Source: an uncultured Asticcacaulis sp. (GTDB lineage: Bacteria > Pseudomonadota > Alphaproteobacteria > Caulobacterales > Caulobacteraceae). From it: a DNA stretch of 44,527 bases. Positions 1 to 8,920 of the stretch are shown in pieces. The stretch is from contig CAMLIY010000004.1 of the NCBI GenBank assembly GCA_946480125.1, positions 1-44,527 on the forward strand, in the 5' to 3' direction. The notes below the pieces were generated by a model. It had not been told where the DNA came from. It saw nothing but the letters and a program-made list of their open reading frames with translations, and ran no database searches. Position numbers and translations under genes: made by a program. Numbering within the stretch: the stretch's first letter is position 1; each line of letters starts with the position of its first letter.

Positions 1-880
1 GCTCGAACGCCAGAGCGCAGCTTTCGGCATGGAACGAGGTGATCGAGCCGCTATGGCCGGTCGTCAGCAGCTTCAGGAAATCGAATGCCTCCGATCCCCG
101 CAGTTCAGCCAGTAGTACGCGGTCGGGCCGCATGCGCATGCACGCCGCGATCAAATCGGCCGGTGTCACCTGTGCGACGCCCTGTCTGCCTTTGCTATAC
201 AGCAAATGCACTCGGTTTTCGTGGTTGGGCAATGACAGTTCGCGCACATCTTCGATCGTCACGAGCCGGTCTTGCGTCGGAATGTGCTGACACAAGGCCT
301 TCATCAGGGTCGTCTTGCCGCTACCGGTGTCGCCGACGACAGCGATATTGCAACGCGCAGCGACGGCCTCGGTCAGAAACGCGGACAGATTTCTGGATCG
401 CAGGCGATCCAGCAGGCTTTGATCCGTTGATGAGATGTCGGCATATGCCGAGCGACCTGGCAGTGACCAGCGAAACTGATCGAATGCCCCCTCCGCCTGG
501 TATTCCTCCAATTGCCGGATTGTGCGGATGGGCAAACGGATCGACAGACTGACCGTATCGGCTGGCACCGCCGGCGGCACGAGGATCTGTATCCGCTGTC
601 CGTCCGGCAAGATAGCCGACAGGATGGGATGCGCGGGTCCGATATCCTGGTCGGAATAGGTCGCGATGGCTCGCGCCAGCGCTTCAAGGCGACTGTGGTC
701 GAGGTCAGCAACCGCTTCGCTCTGCCAGTTCGCGCCGGTCTCGATCAGGATCTCGCCAGGCCGGTTGACGACGATCTCCGTCACATCTGCCAGGGCCAGG
801 TATGGCGCGAGCGGTCGTAGCAGTTCCCTGACCGCCGTGTCGCGGCCGAAGCTAATGACGGACGCGGAGTGTGTAGACAC
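1..880 (-). CDS. virB11: VirB11 T4SS traffic ATPase, C-terminus cut by window edge
   Basis: Hexameric cytoplasmic ATPase that powers type IV secretion pilus assembly and DNA substrate transfer. The translated frame shows a Walker A motif GDTGSGKTT near residues 182-190, followed by the VirB11/GspE-type stretches VTIEDVRELSLP, HENRVHLLYS, RMRPDRVLLAELRGSEA and TTGHSGSITSFHA. About 293 codons lie in the window. The family is usually 330-345 residues, so roughly 40 C-terminal residues lie beyond base 1. I chose a GTG start at 880 because no ATG precedes the conserved N-terminal region; it overlaps the end of virB10 by 29 bases, consistent with translational coupling. It is the last gene of the virB operon seen here. 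Family assignment is firm; the start codon is less certain. Confidence 0.93.
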   Translation of the reverse strand, partial: MSTHSASVISFGRDTAVRELLRPLAPYLALADVTEIVVNRPGEILIETGANWQSEAVADLDHSRLEALARAIATYSDQDIGPAHPILSAILPDGQRIQILVPPAVPADTVSLSIRLPIRTIRQLEEYQAEGAFDQFRWSLPGRSAYADISSTDQSLLDRLRSRNLSAFLTEAVAARCNIAVVGDTGSGKTTLMKALCQHIPTQDRLVTIEDVRELSLPNHENRVHLLYSKGRQGVAQVTPADLIAACMRMRPDRVLLAELRGSEAFDFLKLLTTGHSGSITSFHAESCALAFE

Positions 881-2186
881 TGGAAAAGTCCAAATCTCGG
901 GCCACGAAGATGACCGCGCGGTCGCCCTGGTTCTTGTAGATCGTCGGCGGGATATTGATCGACTGATCGAGTATGCGCTGCGCCATCTGATCGCCGGTCT
1001 GCGCCGTGTTGCCAAGCACGATCGTACCGCCGCCCGATTGCGCCTGGGCCTTCGCCGTCTCGTATTGAATTGCGTCCTGGACCGTCGACAGCAGGAATGC
1101 CGACCCGATGCGCTCGAACCAGTGATTATCGACCCGGCCGTCAAGGCCCGTCGCGCCGAGCGCGTCCGCCCCCGGAGACTGGAGATTGATGACGATTCCG
1201 CCTGGCGTAATGATCCGGTTCCACAGAACGAACAGCCGGCGCTGGCCCTGCGTGACGCCAGACCTATATTCTCCGACCGCCTCGCTCCCGCGCTCGATCA
1301 ACAACACCCGCCCATTCGCCGAATAGACGTTCTGAGTCACGATGCAGGTGGTAAGACCGGCCAGCGACGACACCACCTTTACCGACAGGCCGCAGTCGAT
1401 TGTCCGCCCCTTCGGTAGAAGGGTGTTCAGGTCCGACACACGTCCCGCCTGGACCATGGGGGTCGAAGAGGGCGTGAGCTGCCGTTCCAGGGCGTCTGCG
1501 GGGGCTTCGGTCAGCAGCCCCTCGGTTTGCTGCCGCTCGCCCGCCACGGGCGTCTGGAGGGCCGCCAGGACGGCCTGCGGGTCGTTTAGGTAGGGTAGCG
1601 ACGGTGCGGCCCCGTATTTGCCGTCATTGAGCATCATTTGGCCATCGCTGCCGATCTGTGGGGACGCAGAGGGCTGGTAGCCTGGCCCAGCCGCCGATTG
1701 ACGGGTGACCGGGATAGGCGCCGCCCTGGGCGACGCTGTTGGGCCAAGGACCTGGCCATTGGCGCACACCCGTACGCCCTGCCCTGCTGCGTTGCGCACC
1801 ACGACGCCGTCCGTTCCGCGCAGCTCACTGCCAGGCGAGCCATCCGGGCATGACGCCTGCGTCCCTGCGGCTGGAGCTGAGGCCGTAGCAGAGGTGCCCG
1901 GAAGGGGTGGCGCGTCGTCGCCCGGGAAAGTCCGGCTCAGCATCGACGCCTCGGACGCCTGAGTTGGCGCCAGTTTCGGCCCGGCCAGCTTCGCCCGGAT
2001 GATGTTTACCGTCAGCACCCCGAAGATCAGGATGACCAGCGCGATGCCGCCGATAACGATGAACGGGGTCGCCGGGCCATTGCCACGCCGCCCGCGATCA
2101 TTGACCGACACGATCTGATCGGTCGGCGCCAGGCCACTGGGGTTGGCCTGAGCGGCCGCCAACTCGGGTTGCTGATCAACTGGCAT
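852..2186 (-). CDS. virB10: VirB10 T4SS inner/outer membrane bridging protein
   Basis: VirB10 spans the inner membrane and periplasm and forms part of the outer-membrane core pore. The 444-residue protein has a short cytoplasmic N-terminus, one transmembrane segment at about residues 40-62 (ATPFIVIGGIALVILIFGVL), a Pro/Ala-rich periplasmic linker to about residue 230, and a C-terminal TrbI/VirB10 beta-barrel domain. That domain includes LLPKGRTIDCGL, TCIVTQNVYSANGRVLLIERGS and LFVLWNRIITPGGIVINLQSPG. The start ATG overlaps the virB9 stop by 11 bases. Length and architecture match the family. Confidence 0.96.
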   Translation of the reverse strand: MPVDQQPELAAAQANPSGLAPTDQIVSVNDRGRRGNGPATPFIVIGGIALVILIFGVLTVNIIRAKLAGPKLAPTQASEASMLSRTFPGDDAPPLPGTSATASAPAAGTQASCPDGSPGSELRGTDGVVVRNAAGQGVRVCANGQVLGPTASPRAAPIPVTRQSAAGPGYQPSASPQIGSDGQMMLNDGKYGAAPSLPYLNDPQAVLAALQTPVAGERQQTEGLLTEAPADALERQLTPSSTPMVQAGRVSDLNTLLPKGRTIDCGLSVKVVSSLAGLTTCIVTQNVYSANGRVLLIERGSEAVGEYRSGVTQGQRRLFVLWNRIITPGGIVINLQSPGADALGATGLDGRVDNHWFERIGSAFLLSTVQDAIQYETAKAQAQSGGGTIVLGNTAQTGDQMAQRILDQSINIPPTIYKNQGDRAVIFVARDLDFSSVYTLRVRH

Positions 2187-2988
2187 GATCCGCCCCCTTC
2201 GTCTCGCGCGTCACGCCTGGCACCGTCACGCCATCGGACGGCGTCTCGCCCAACGGATCGAAACGCTCGTTCCAGACGGATACAACCGACTTGCCGAGTC
2301 TCAGCACGAACTTTCGGCCCAGCCGCTGCACCACCATGTAATCCCCCTCCATGCTGTAATTCGTCCTGGCCTCCAGGCCGTCCGCGCCAATCACAAAGAT
2401 GGTCGGCAACTCGCTGTTGCCCGGAAAGCGGAAATAGGTGAACCGGCCGTCGTCGAAGACGGCTGCCGGCTTGATGTCGGCCCCGCGGCGATTGCTCTCC
2501 AGCGTGTAGGCGCTGTTCTTGGCGACCGGCTGCGCTTGCATCAGACGTTCGGCAAGCAGTGCCTGCTCATCAGGTTGAGGTTCCGCCACGGTCGCCGGCG
2601 GCTTCGGATAGGTCAGCACCACCCGGTAGGTCGCGACGGTCCCAACTACCAGCTCGAAGCTGTAGTCGCGTCGGTCCGTCTTGAGTTCGAGATTGTTCCG
2701 GGCCGCGCCGACGCGCGGCTTCACCCAGATTTCATTGGCATCGGCATTGGCGACCACGCACCACTGCAACTGTTCCGTCTCACACTTCGACGGAATGCCG
2801 GTCGCGGCCGCGATGATCTTTTCGCCGGGCTCCAGCACGATGCGCGTCACGACACCGCGCGACACCGGCACCGCAATCACTGCGTCCTGTCGGTACTCCA
2901 AGGTCCGTATGCGGGTATCCGAAGTCTGGTAAGGGACGGGCGCGGTGGGAGTGGTCGCGGCCAGCATCAGAAGGCTAAACCCGATCAT
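2176..2988 (-). CDS. virB9: VirB9 T4SS outer-membrane core protein
   Basis: VirB9 (TrbG/CagX family) forms the outer-membrane core complex with VirB10 and, usually, the lipoprotein VirB7. The 270-residue protein begins with a short hydrophobic signal (MIGFSLLMLAATT). An N-terminal domain follows, with DTRIRTLEYRQDAVIAVPVSRG, GEKI and the ELVVGTVATYRVVLTYP strand. The C-terminal domain contains NRRGADIKPAAVFDDGRFTY and LPTIFVIGADGLEARTNYSMEGDYMVVQRLGRKFVLRLG, which is the classic VirB9 C-terminal signature. The ATG overlaps the virB8 stop as ATGA, so translation is probably coupled. No VirB7 lipoprotein gene was recognised nearby. Confidence 0.95.
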   Translation of the reverse strand: MIGFSLLMLAATTPTAPVPYQTSDTRIRTLEYRQDAVIAVPVSRGVVTRIVLEPGEKIIAAATGIPSKCETEQLQWCVVANADANEIWVKPRVGAARNNLELKTDRRDYSFELVVGTVATYRVVLTYPKPPATVAEPQPDEQALLAERLMQAQPVAKNSAYTLESNRRGADIKPAAVFDDGRFTYFRFPGNSELPTIFVIGADGLEARTNYSMEGDYMVVQRLGRKFVLRLGKSVVSVWNERFDPLGETPSDGVTVPGVTRETKGADHAS

Positions 2989-3731
2989 GTGCCGCCCTCC
3001 CCTTCGCTGCCAGGCGTGACGCCCGGCACGCCGCCGATCTCCGGGTCGGCACGGAACATGGTCACCGTGTAGCCGAGCGGATTGCGGATCAGGTCCTGCT
3101 CTTTGCCCGAACGGTCGGGATGATATTCGTAGGCAAGCGTCGCAATGTAGTGCTCCAGGGGCGCAAGGGTGTTCGTCTGCGCGTCCCGCTGCTGGATCGT
3201 ATAGCGCACGACTACCTTCTGGCTGATCGCGTCCGGCGCAAGCTGGATCGACGTCACCGTCACACGCCGCTCCGTATTCGCTCCCCAGACCTTGGTAATG
3301 GCGCGCGGCCCATCAAAGCGGGCAACATAGTCACGGCCGACCTGCGGCGCAGAGAAAGCCACCGTGTTGTTGAAGTCGGTCTGCAACAGCCGCCAGTCAT
3401 AGCTTTCATGCGCGATGACATAGGCGTTGGCGAAATGCTTATCGAGCAGGTCCTGGTTGCCGGCGATGCTGCGCTGGCCGGCGGCGTCCATCAGGGTCAA
3501 CTGACCCGTCTGGCGATCGATGGCATAGACATAGGGCACGACCCGCTTCAACGGCAGGAGCACTATGACCGCGGCGACCGCCATGGCCGTCACCAGGCAA
3601 GCACACAGGGCAACCAGCCAGGCGCGGCGTTCGCTGCGCGCGATCAGCGCCGCGCGGTCCGCTTCCCAGCCCATCGCCGTGGCGAAGAGGTTCGGTGCAG
3701 TCATCGTTTCACTATCCCGCGCCATGGTCAC
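2985..3731 (-). CDS. virB8: VirB8 T4SS assembly scaffold protein
   Basis: Bitopic inner-membrane protein that nucleates the T4SS periplasmic complex. The 248-residue product has a cytoplasmic N-terminus, one transmembrane helix at about residues 37-60 (AWLVALCACLVTAMAVAAVIVLLPL) and a periplasmic NTF2-like domain. Family motifs include VVPYVYAIDRQTGQ, NAYVIAHESYDWRLLQTDFNNTVAFSAPQV and VVRYTIQQRD, ending in a region with NPLGYTVTMFRADPE. The GTG start forms a GTGA overlap with the virB5 stop; an in-frame ATG at 3725 is the alternative. Ends as an ATGA overlap with virB9. Confidence 0.95.
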   Translation of the reverse strand: MTMARDSETMTAPNLFATAMGWEADRAALIARSERRAWLVALCACLVTAMAVAAVIVLLPLKRVVPYVYAIDRQTGQLTLMDAAGQRSIAGNQDLLDKHFANAYVIAHESYDWRLLQTDFNNTVAFSAPQVGRDYVARFDGPRAITKVWGANTERRVTVTSIQLAPDAISQKVVVRYTIQQRDAQTNTLAPLEHYIATLAYEYHPDRSGKEQDLIRNPLGYTVTMFRADPEIGGVPGVTPGSEGEGGT

Positions 3732-4510
3732 TGACCTGCCGTCGCGTAGCCGAGGCCGGTAAAGCTGAAGCCATCCAGGGCCGAGGTCTTGTTGGTCGCC
3801 ATGAGGGCATTGACGCGCTCCGCTTCGGCCTGCGCAGCGGCCTGGCGATTTGCCGCCAGCATGTTGGATGCCAGTGCGATCTTGGTCTGGTCGTTGTCGA
3901 CCTGGGCCTGCTCGGCCGCGATCCGCGCCTGCAACTCGGCGATCGCCTTGGGGTCCTGGGTCGTGTTGATCTCGGCGCGGAGGCTGTCGATTTGTGTGGT
4001 GCGCTGGTTTAGCAGCGCCATGGTGTCCTGCTGGAATGCCTGGGCCTGCGCGGTCTGCCCCAGCAGGGCCTGACAGTTTCGGCGCGCGGCCGTATTGGAC
4101 AGGTCGGCGCAGTTATAGACGGCGGAAGCCTCGCGAAGGCTCAGCGCGTGGCCGTTTAGTACACCCGTTGAATTGAGGTCGGCCAGGTCGCTACTGAGCG
4201 TCCCCGGCACGATCGCCCGCAACATCGGATTATTCAGGATGTCGCCGAAACCGCGTACCCCTGTCAGAGCGTCGACCTGGCTTTTGGCCGCCTGGTAAGT
4301 GGACTCCGCCTTGGCAAGCGCCTGGGTCATCTGCCGGTACTGCTGCTCCCAGGCCTGCACCTGCTTGATCGCCTGGGCGTAGTTCGAGGGATCATAGACG
4401 ATGTCACCGATACCGCCGATGGCCAGGGCCGTGCCCGCAGGTACCACCAGCGCCAGGGCGGCGAACGCGACCCGAACGGTACGGGTGGGAAAACGCATGG
4501 ATTTGAACAT
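3728..4510 (-). CDS. virB5: VirB5/TrbJ-like T4SS minor pilus component
   Basis: Exported protein expected to act as a minor pilin or adhesin at the T4SS pilus tip. The 260-residue sequence has a signal peptide ending near ALA (residues 1-30). It continues with GGIGDIVYDPSNYAQAIKQV, a stretch shared by VirB5 and TrbJ proteins, and then long alpha-helical, Gln- and Ala-rich coiled-coil segments. A Cys pair (YNCADLSNTAARRNCQ) lies in the middle. An AGGTGA ribosome site precedes the ATG at 4510. The gene sits after virB6 rather than before it, the reverse of the Agrobacterium Ti order. The VirB5 name is inferred from position and the N-terminal motif. Confidence 0.85.
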   Translation of the reverse strand: MFKSMRFPTRTVRVAFAALALVVPAGTALAIGGIGDIVYDPSNYAQAIKQVQAWEQQYRQMTQALAKAESTYQAAKSQVDALTGVRGFGDILNNPMLRAIVPGTLSSDLADLNSTGVLNGHALSLREASAVYNCADLSNTAARRNCQALLGQTAQAQAFQQDTMALLNQRTTQIDSLRAEINTTQDPKAIAELQARIAAEQAQVDNDQTKIALASNMLAANRQAAAQAEAERVNALMATNKTSALDGFSFTGLGYATAGQ

Positions 4511-4517
4511 GGATCAC

Positions 4518-5495
4518 CTATCTGGACAGATTGCCGATGACATTGCGGCGGTAGACGGGAACGCCCCCGTAAAGCGTCTGGCTGCGGTCGTGCTGGATCT
4601 GACCGCCACTGAAAGACGTGGGCTCGGTTTGGGATTGGCGCCGGGGCGCGCCCGAATTGACGCGCGGCAAGGCCACGTGCGGCAGCGGCGAGCCACCGAC
4701 CAGTTGCGCCGACAGCATCGGCAGATAGCCGAAGATGGCGCCGAACGAGACCGACATAACCATGATCTTCAGGCAGTCCATCAGAACCGCTGTGGTATCG
4801 AAGTGGCCTGACACCTCGGCAACGACCGATTTAAGGAACAGCACGCTGATGGTGAGGACGATCCCCGCCAGGACCTTGACGATGACCGTGTTCAAGGCCG
4901 CGGACAGCCAGGCGTCGGCGAAACGCTGAATGGGCGGGAAAATGAGCGTGGCGATGAAGGCTGGCCCCAGCGCGACCACAAGGACACCGGCAACCTTCGC
5001 CAACATGAAGACGCAGACCGCCAAGCCGAAAAACACAAAGCAACCGAGCGCCAGTAACAGAATCGCGAAGCAGACGGCGACATTGGGGAACATGCCCATG
5101 CCGTCTCCTTTGACGTTCTCGACAAGCTGATTGAACAAGGAGATGAACGCCTGAAGCGTTTGATCCAGGAGTTCGCCGCCTCCGGCAGCGCCGGTCGTCG
5201 CCTGAAACAGCGCACCCTCCAGCCCGCGCAGGCTTCCAACCACATAGGTATTGAACCCTCCGGCGCTAAGCGCAACGGCCGCAATCAGCGACCATTTGAC
5301 GGTCTTCCATAGCGCCGAGTGCAGACTGTCGCTCGCCTCCCCTCTGATGATCGCGTAACCGATGAGGATGATATAGATCACGACACCAGCTGCAACGGCG
5401 GGCGCCGCAATGGCGCACAGAGCCGAGGCCGTGCCACTGAGGTAGAAACTCAGTTGCTGGTCCATACCCGCCTCGAAGGACTCGAAGAAGTTCAT
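4518..5495 (-). CDS. virB6: VirB6/TrbL polytopic inner-membrane T4SS protein
   Basis: Polytopic inner-membrane component of the T4SS translocation channel. The 325-residue protein has at least five to six hydrophobic segments, including APAVAAGVVIYIILIGYAII, VAVCFAILLLALGCFVFFGLAV, VAGVLVVALGPAFIATLIF and VIVKVLAGIVLTISVLFL. These match the VirB6/TrbL architecture with its large central periplasmic loop. The C-terminal 60 residues are polar and cytoplasmic-looking. ATG at 5495 is preferred over GTG at 5498 because the AGGTG ribosome site is better spaced. It lies between the small exported protein gene and virB5. Confidence 0.92.
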   Translation of the reverse strand: MNFFESFEAGMDQQLSFYLSGTASALCAIAAPAVAAGVVIYIILIGYAIIRGEASDSLHSALWKTVKWSLIAAVALSAGGFNTYVVGSLRGLEGALFQATTGAAGGGELLDQTLQAFISLFNQLVENVKGDGMGMFPNVAVCFAILLLALGCFVFFGLAVCVFMLAKVAGVLVVALGPAFIATLIFPPIQRFADAWLSAALNTVIVKVLAGIVLTISVLFLKSVVAEVSGHFDTTAVLMDCLKIMVMSVSFGAIFGYLPMLSAQLVGGSPLPHVALPRVNSGAPRRQSQTEPTSFSGGQIQHDRSQTLYGGVPVYRRNVIGNLSR

Positions 5496-5503
5496 CACGG
5501 CAC

Positions 5504-5833
5504 CTATTGCCCAGCCGGCACGGGGTCGTCGCCAACCGGTTCCGGATCGGCCTCAGTGCGAGGAATAAGCTTTGCCGTTTCGCGGATGTGCGCGCGCTGC
5601 GGCGTGTCGCACCGTTTGCCCTTACAGTCCCAGGCGGCCCAATATTCCTGACCCAGCTTGGGCCAAAGCGTCAGCCACTGGCGCCGGGTCGTTTTTCCCA
5701 GGAGACGATCAGGGGTCACCAGGGCGAACAGGTCTGGATCGTTGTCGAGTACGCTTTTCTTGGCGAGCGCCGCCAGGCTTGGCGTGCCAATGACAAAAAT
5801 CGCCGTTGCGATCGCAAGAATTGTCTTCTTCAC
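5504..5833 (-). CDS. Small exported protein of the virB operon, unknown function
   Basis: A 109-residue product that I do not recognise. The GTG start at 5833 overlaps the virB4 stop as GTGA, so it is translationally coupled to virB4. The N-terminus is a clear signal peptide (VKKTILAIATAIFVIGTPSL, cleavage probably after ALA). There is no lipobox cysteine, so it is not an obvious VirB7. The mature part contains RRQWLTLWPKLGQEYWAAW followed by a CKGKRC cysteine pair. Its place between virB4 and virB6 recalls the position of entry-exclusion or accessory genes in other transfer operons, but no function can be assigned from sequence. Confidence 0.8.
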   Translation of the reverse strand: MKKTILAIATAIFVIGTPSLAALAKKSVLDNDPDLFALVTPDRLLGKTTRRQWLTLWPKLGQEYWAAWDCKGKRCDTPQRAHIRETAKLIPRTEADPEPVGDDPVPAGQ

Positions 5834-8268
5834 GCGGTTACCTTCCTGTCGGTCCTGGATTGACGTTTTTCGTGGAATGCCGGCAGCCACAGCTCCGGAT
5901 CGTCGCCCGTCGCGGCGCGGATTTCATCGAGCAGCGCGACGCTCTCTGTCGTGCCGGACAAGACACCCAGCACCTCGGTGAGCCCGCCCAGGTCGAACCG
6001 GCAGATCGCGCTGGACTGGCTCTGCTTGACCAGGAAGGTGCGCGAATTGTCGGCCAACGACCGGATGATCTCATATTCCGCCTCGGACACCTTGAAGCCA
6101 TCGACATAGTCAGCCCGGTCGGCCCGCGGGTTTGGCAGGTAGATTTGCGTGACGCTTTGCTCGACCATGGTCTTGCCGATCGGATGGGTGAGCACATCCG
6201 ACGGCGATTGGGTGACGAAGATGCCCAGCCCGTTCTGCTTGCGGATGGTCTTCTGCTTGTTCAGCGCGAAGTCGCTGAAATGCGGGTCCATCAACGGCTT
6301 CCAGAACTCCTCCATTACGTAGATGAACGGCCGGCCGTCGATCAGGGCTTCGGTCACATGAAGCAGGTAGGCCATGACCGGCGTACGGATCTCCGGATCG
6401 TCGAGGAATTCCGTGTAGTCGAAGCCGAAGACCTGTCCCGCTGTGAAGTCGAGGGTGTCAGCTTCGTTGTCGAAGACCCAACCCAGCGATTGACCGCGCT
6501 GCCATTTGCGTAGGCGCGCGGCCAGTGAGTTGTCTCCCACCGCAGAAAGGTTCTGGACCACCAGCGAGAGGCACCGCACGCTTAGCTCGATGCGGTCCGA
6601 CATCACCGTTCTGACCGCGTGTGAAACCTCTGCCTCTTCCTTGGCCGTCAGGTCGCCGCCGATGAGCAGCCGCACCAGTTTCTCGGCGAACTGGACGTTG
6701 TCGTCGTTGGGCGCCATCTGGAACGGGTTGAAACCGGTAGGCCGGCCACGCTCCAGCGCTCGATACGCGCCCCCTAATGCACGGATGCCTACCTCCATCC
6801 CGCGGTCCTTGTCGAAGCACACCGCTCGCAGGCCTGGATACTTTAGCGAAAACGCCAGCAGGCTTGTTTGCAGGACGGTCTTGCCCGAGCCCGTTGAGCC
6901 GCAGATGAAGGTGTTGCCAGGCAGGGCCTCGCCGAGGGTATCGCGATTGGCCGGCGAGACATGGAAGTTGAAATAATAGGGCTGTCCGGACGGTGTCTGG
7001 AACAAGGCCACCGCCTCCCCCCACGGATTGCCGTCGCGTTTGCCGCTGTCGAAATTGTGGAACGGCGATAGCCCGGCAAAATTTCGGCTGGTCAGTTTCG
7101 CCTCGCGCGGCCGCAGGTCCCAGTTGCCCGGCAACTGCGCAAACCAGGCCGCTTCAGGCACGACATCGATCGGCGACATCTTGAACCCGGCCTGCTCCTG
7201 AAGCACGGCCCGCGCATCCGACATCGCCTTTGTCAAGGCATCCGAGGTCTCTGTCATCACGGCCAGGGAATAGTGATATTCGCCGACCTCGATCTGCCCC
7301 GACACCAGGTCGTCAAGCGCCTGCGTTATCTCGGTGATTTCCGAGACGGAGGCATCTTCCGCCACCTGCATGTGCCCTCTTTGCCGCTCAAGGGCGCTTT
7401 GTGCATCCCGCCGGTTTAAAAGCGAAAAGCTCTGCGTCTCGATATATTCGTAGTCCGAATAGAGCACCGCATTGCCGATACCGCTCTCGGTCCAGCGCGG
7501 ATAGTCCTGGATGTCCAGGAACCCGACAAAGCGTTGCCCCGTCGGATGGACGATCTGCAGCCGGCCGTTCGTATCGCCAAAATGCAACCGGCTCGACGGC
7601 AGGTACTGGTCAATGAAAGCGGCGCGCACAGGGACCTCTTCCCAGACGCCGTTCACCAGATACCCGAAGAGCCGCAGCAGCTCCGAATAGGTGAACCCGC
7701 CGCGCACATTGCAATCGAGACGCTCCGGACGATAGGCATCCATCGCCCGCTCAACCATTTTCGAGGCGTCTTCCAACTCGTCCAGTGCCTGTCGCTCACT
7801 CGCCGCGATGTCATCGACGGAGCGCTTGCCGGCGCCGAACAAACGCCCGAACAGGTTCGGCAATTGGCCGACGGTGGGACGATAGACCAGGGTTAAATAT
7901 AGCTCGGTCCGCATCTGCCGGTGATGACGGAAGGTTGCGCTGTAATCGTTCTGAAGTTTAGCAGCGAAAGGGTTCTCCGGAATAGCGCTCAGGCGCTCGT
8001 AGACCCGCCGCCGGATCTTGTGCGACCATAAGGCCCACTGGCCGCCACCCAGGCCACGAAGCAGGTTGATCAGGCCGTTTTTGGCAGAGGCAATGTCCGT
8101 TTCATCCTGCGTCTCGAACGCAATGCCGGCGAGCTTCCAGGTCGCCACCAGGTCGCCGCTACGCTTCAGCTTGATGACGTCAGACGCTATATGGCTTCCG
8201 AAAGGGATGTATTCGCTCGAGGAGACCTGTGCCGCGACAGCCTCTTTGATCTGTTTTCTGGTCTTCAT
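5830..8268 (-). CDS. virB4: VirB4 T4SS ATPase
   Basis: Large inner-membrane-associated ATPase that energises pilus biogenesis and substrate transfer. The 812-residue protein has the CagE/TrbE/VirB4 N-terminal domain, then a P-loop GSTGSGKTVLQTS near residue 456, a Walker B-like FIYVMEEFWK, and the downstream RKQNGLGIFVTQSPSDVL and VEQSVTQIYLPNP motifs typical of VirB4. A strong GGAGG ribosome site precedes the ATG. Length and motif order agree with the family. It lies three bases after virB3 and is coupled to the small gene downstream. Confidence 0.97.
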   Translation of the reverse strand: MKTRKQIKEAVAAQVSSSEYIPFGSHIASDVIKLKRSGDLVATWKLAGIAFETQDETDIASAKNGLINLLRGLGGGQWALWSHKIRRRVYERLSAIPENPFAAKLQNDYSATFRHHRQMRTELYLTLVYRPTVGQLPNLFGRLFGAGKRSVDDIAASERQALDELEDASKMVERAMDAYRPERLDCNVRGGFTYSELLRLFGYLVNGVWEEVPVRAAFIDQYLPSSRLHFGDTNGRLQIVHPTGQRFVGFLDIQDYPRWTESGIGNAVLYSDYEYIETQSFSLLNRRDAQSALERQRGHMQVAEDASVSEITEITQALDDLVSGQIEVGEYHYSLAVMTETSDALTKAMSDARAVLQEQAGFKMSPIDVVPEAAWFAQLPGNWDLRPREAKLTSRNFAGLSPFHNFDSGKRDGNPWGEAVALFQTPSGQPYYFNFHVSPANRDTLGEALPGNTFICGSTGSGKTVLQTSLLAFSLKYPGLRAVCFDKDRGMEVGIRALGGAYRALERGRPTGFNPFQMAPNDDNVQFAEKLVRLLIGGDLTAKEEAEVSHAVRTVMSDRIELSVRCLSLVVQNLSAVGDNSLAARLRKWQRGQSLGWVFDNEADTLDFTAGQVFGFDYTEFLDDPEIRTPVMAYLLHVTEALIDGRPFIYVMEEFWKPLMDPHFSDFALNKQKTIRKQNGLGIFVTQSPSDVLTHPIGKTMVEQSVTQIYLPNPRADRADYVDGFKVSEAEYEIIRSLADNSRTFLVKQSQSSAICRFDLGGLTEVLGVLSGTTESVALLDEIRAATGDDPELWLPAFHEKRQSRTDRKVTA

Positions 8269-8271
8269 GGC

Positions 8272-8589
8272 CTACCTCCTTTTGAAGACGAGCGGTACAT
8301 AGGTCAGCGCGCCCCAGAAGCGCCGGCCGGCGCGCATGCGAACCCGCATACGCAGTCTCAGGATCAACTGATTGAGCCTCTGGTCATCAGCCTTTGCCAC
8401 AGTCCGCATCCAGGCATAGATCGGCACTGCGATCGGTATGACGGCAATGGGCACAAACACACTGACGAACAGACCCAGCATGCCGATCAGAACCGATGCC
8501 CCGATCAGCAGCATGACCGGTATCATCGGCGCACCCAGGAACATGGCCGGCCTTGTGCAGCCTCGGAAGACGGTATCACGATAGGTCAT
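8272..8589 (-). CDS. virB3: VirB3 T4SS inner-membrane protein
   Basis: Short inner-membrane protein that associates with VirB4. The 105-residue product has the N-terminal stretch TYRDTVFRGCTRPAMFLGAP typical of VirB3, two adjacent hydrophobic segments (IPVMLLIGASVLIGMLGL and FVPIAVIPIAVPIYAW), and a basic C-terminus. The start at 8589 is supported by a GAGGAGGGGG ribosome site a few bases upstream. A longer in-frame extension exists but is Arg/Ser-rich, overlaps virB2 and is not protein-like. Confidence 0.92.
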   Translation of the reverse strand: MTYRDTVFRGCTRPAMFLGAPMIPVMLLIGASVLIGMLGLFVSVFVPIAVIPIAVPIYAWMRTVAKADDQRLNQLILRLRMRVRMRAGRRFWGALTYVPLVFKRR

Positions 8590-8602
8590 TCCCCCTCCTC
8601 GC

Positions 8603-8908
8603 CTAAGGCGTCGCGCCGCCACCGCCAAATAGCTGTGGCCCGATCGCCGCGGCGCCGCCGACCAGGATGCCGCCGAAGAAGATGTGGGCCACCTGGCTCC
8701 ATTTCGCATGCTGGAACATCATCTGGATGCCCGTCCACATGATCGCGATAATGATCACCACGACCCCGATGCCCGTAATCGTCGTTTTAATCCAGTTGAG
8801 GCCGCTGGTCAGTTGCGCCACCTGCGCAAAGGCGGGCGTGGCCAGAACCAAGCCGAACCCGGTAAGATAGCCCAGACGGGCAATGCGATTTTGATGGTCG
8901 GATGTCAT
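8603..8908 (-). CDS. virB2: VirB2 major pilin
   Basis: Major subunit of the conjugative pilus. The 101-residue precursor has a signal sequence cleaved probably after AFA (near residue 28), then two hydrophobic helices (IGVVVIIIAIMWTGIQMMF and VAHIFFGGILVGGAAAIGP) separated by a short polar loop. This is the standard VirB2/TrbC layout. AGGAGA lies upstream of the ATG. It directly follows virB1 and precedes virB3. Confidence 0.93.
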   Translation of the reverse strand: MTSDHQNRIARLGYLTGFGLVLATPAFAQVAQLTSGLNWIKTTITGIGVVVIIIAIMWTGIQMMFQHAKWSQVAHIFFGGILVGGAAAIGPQLFGGGGATP

Positions 8909-8920
8909 AGTCAGAATCTC

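Noticed and set aside
342..352. GCGATATTGCA inside virB11, like a half-site of the shared operator
   Set aside because: A single half-site within the conserved Walker A-proximal coding sequence, without partner or phasing; probably chance.
2185..3072. 295-codon plus-strand ORF opposite virB9
   Set aside because: Antisense shadow of a well-conserved virB gene.
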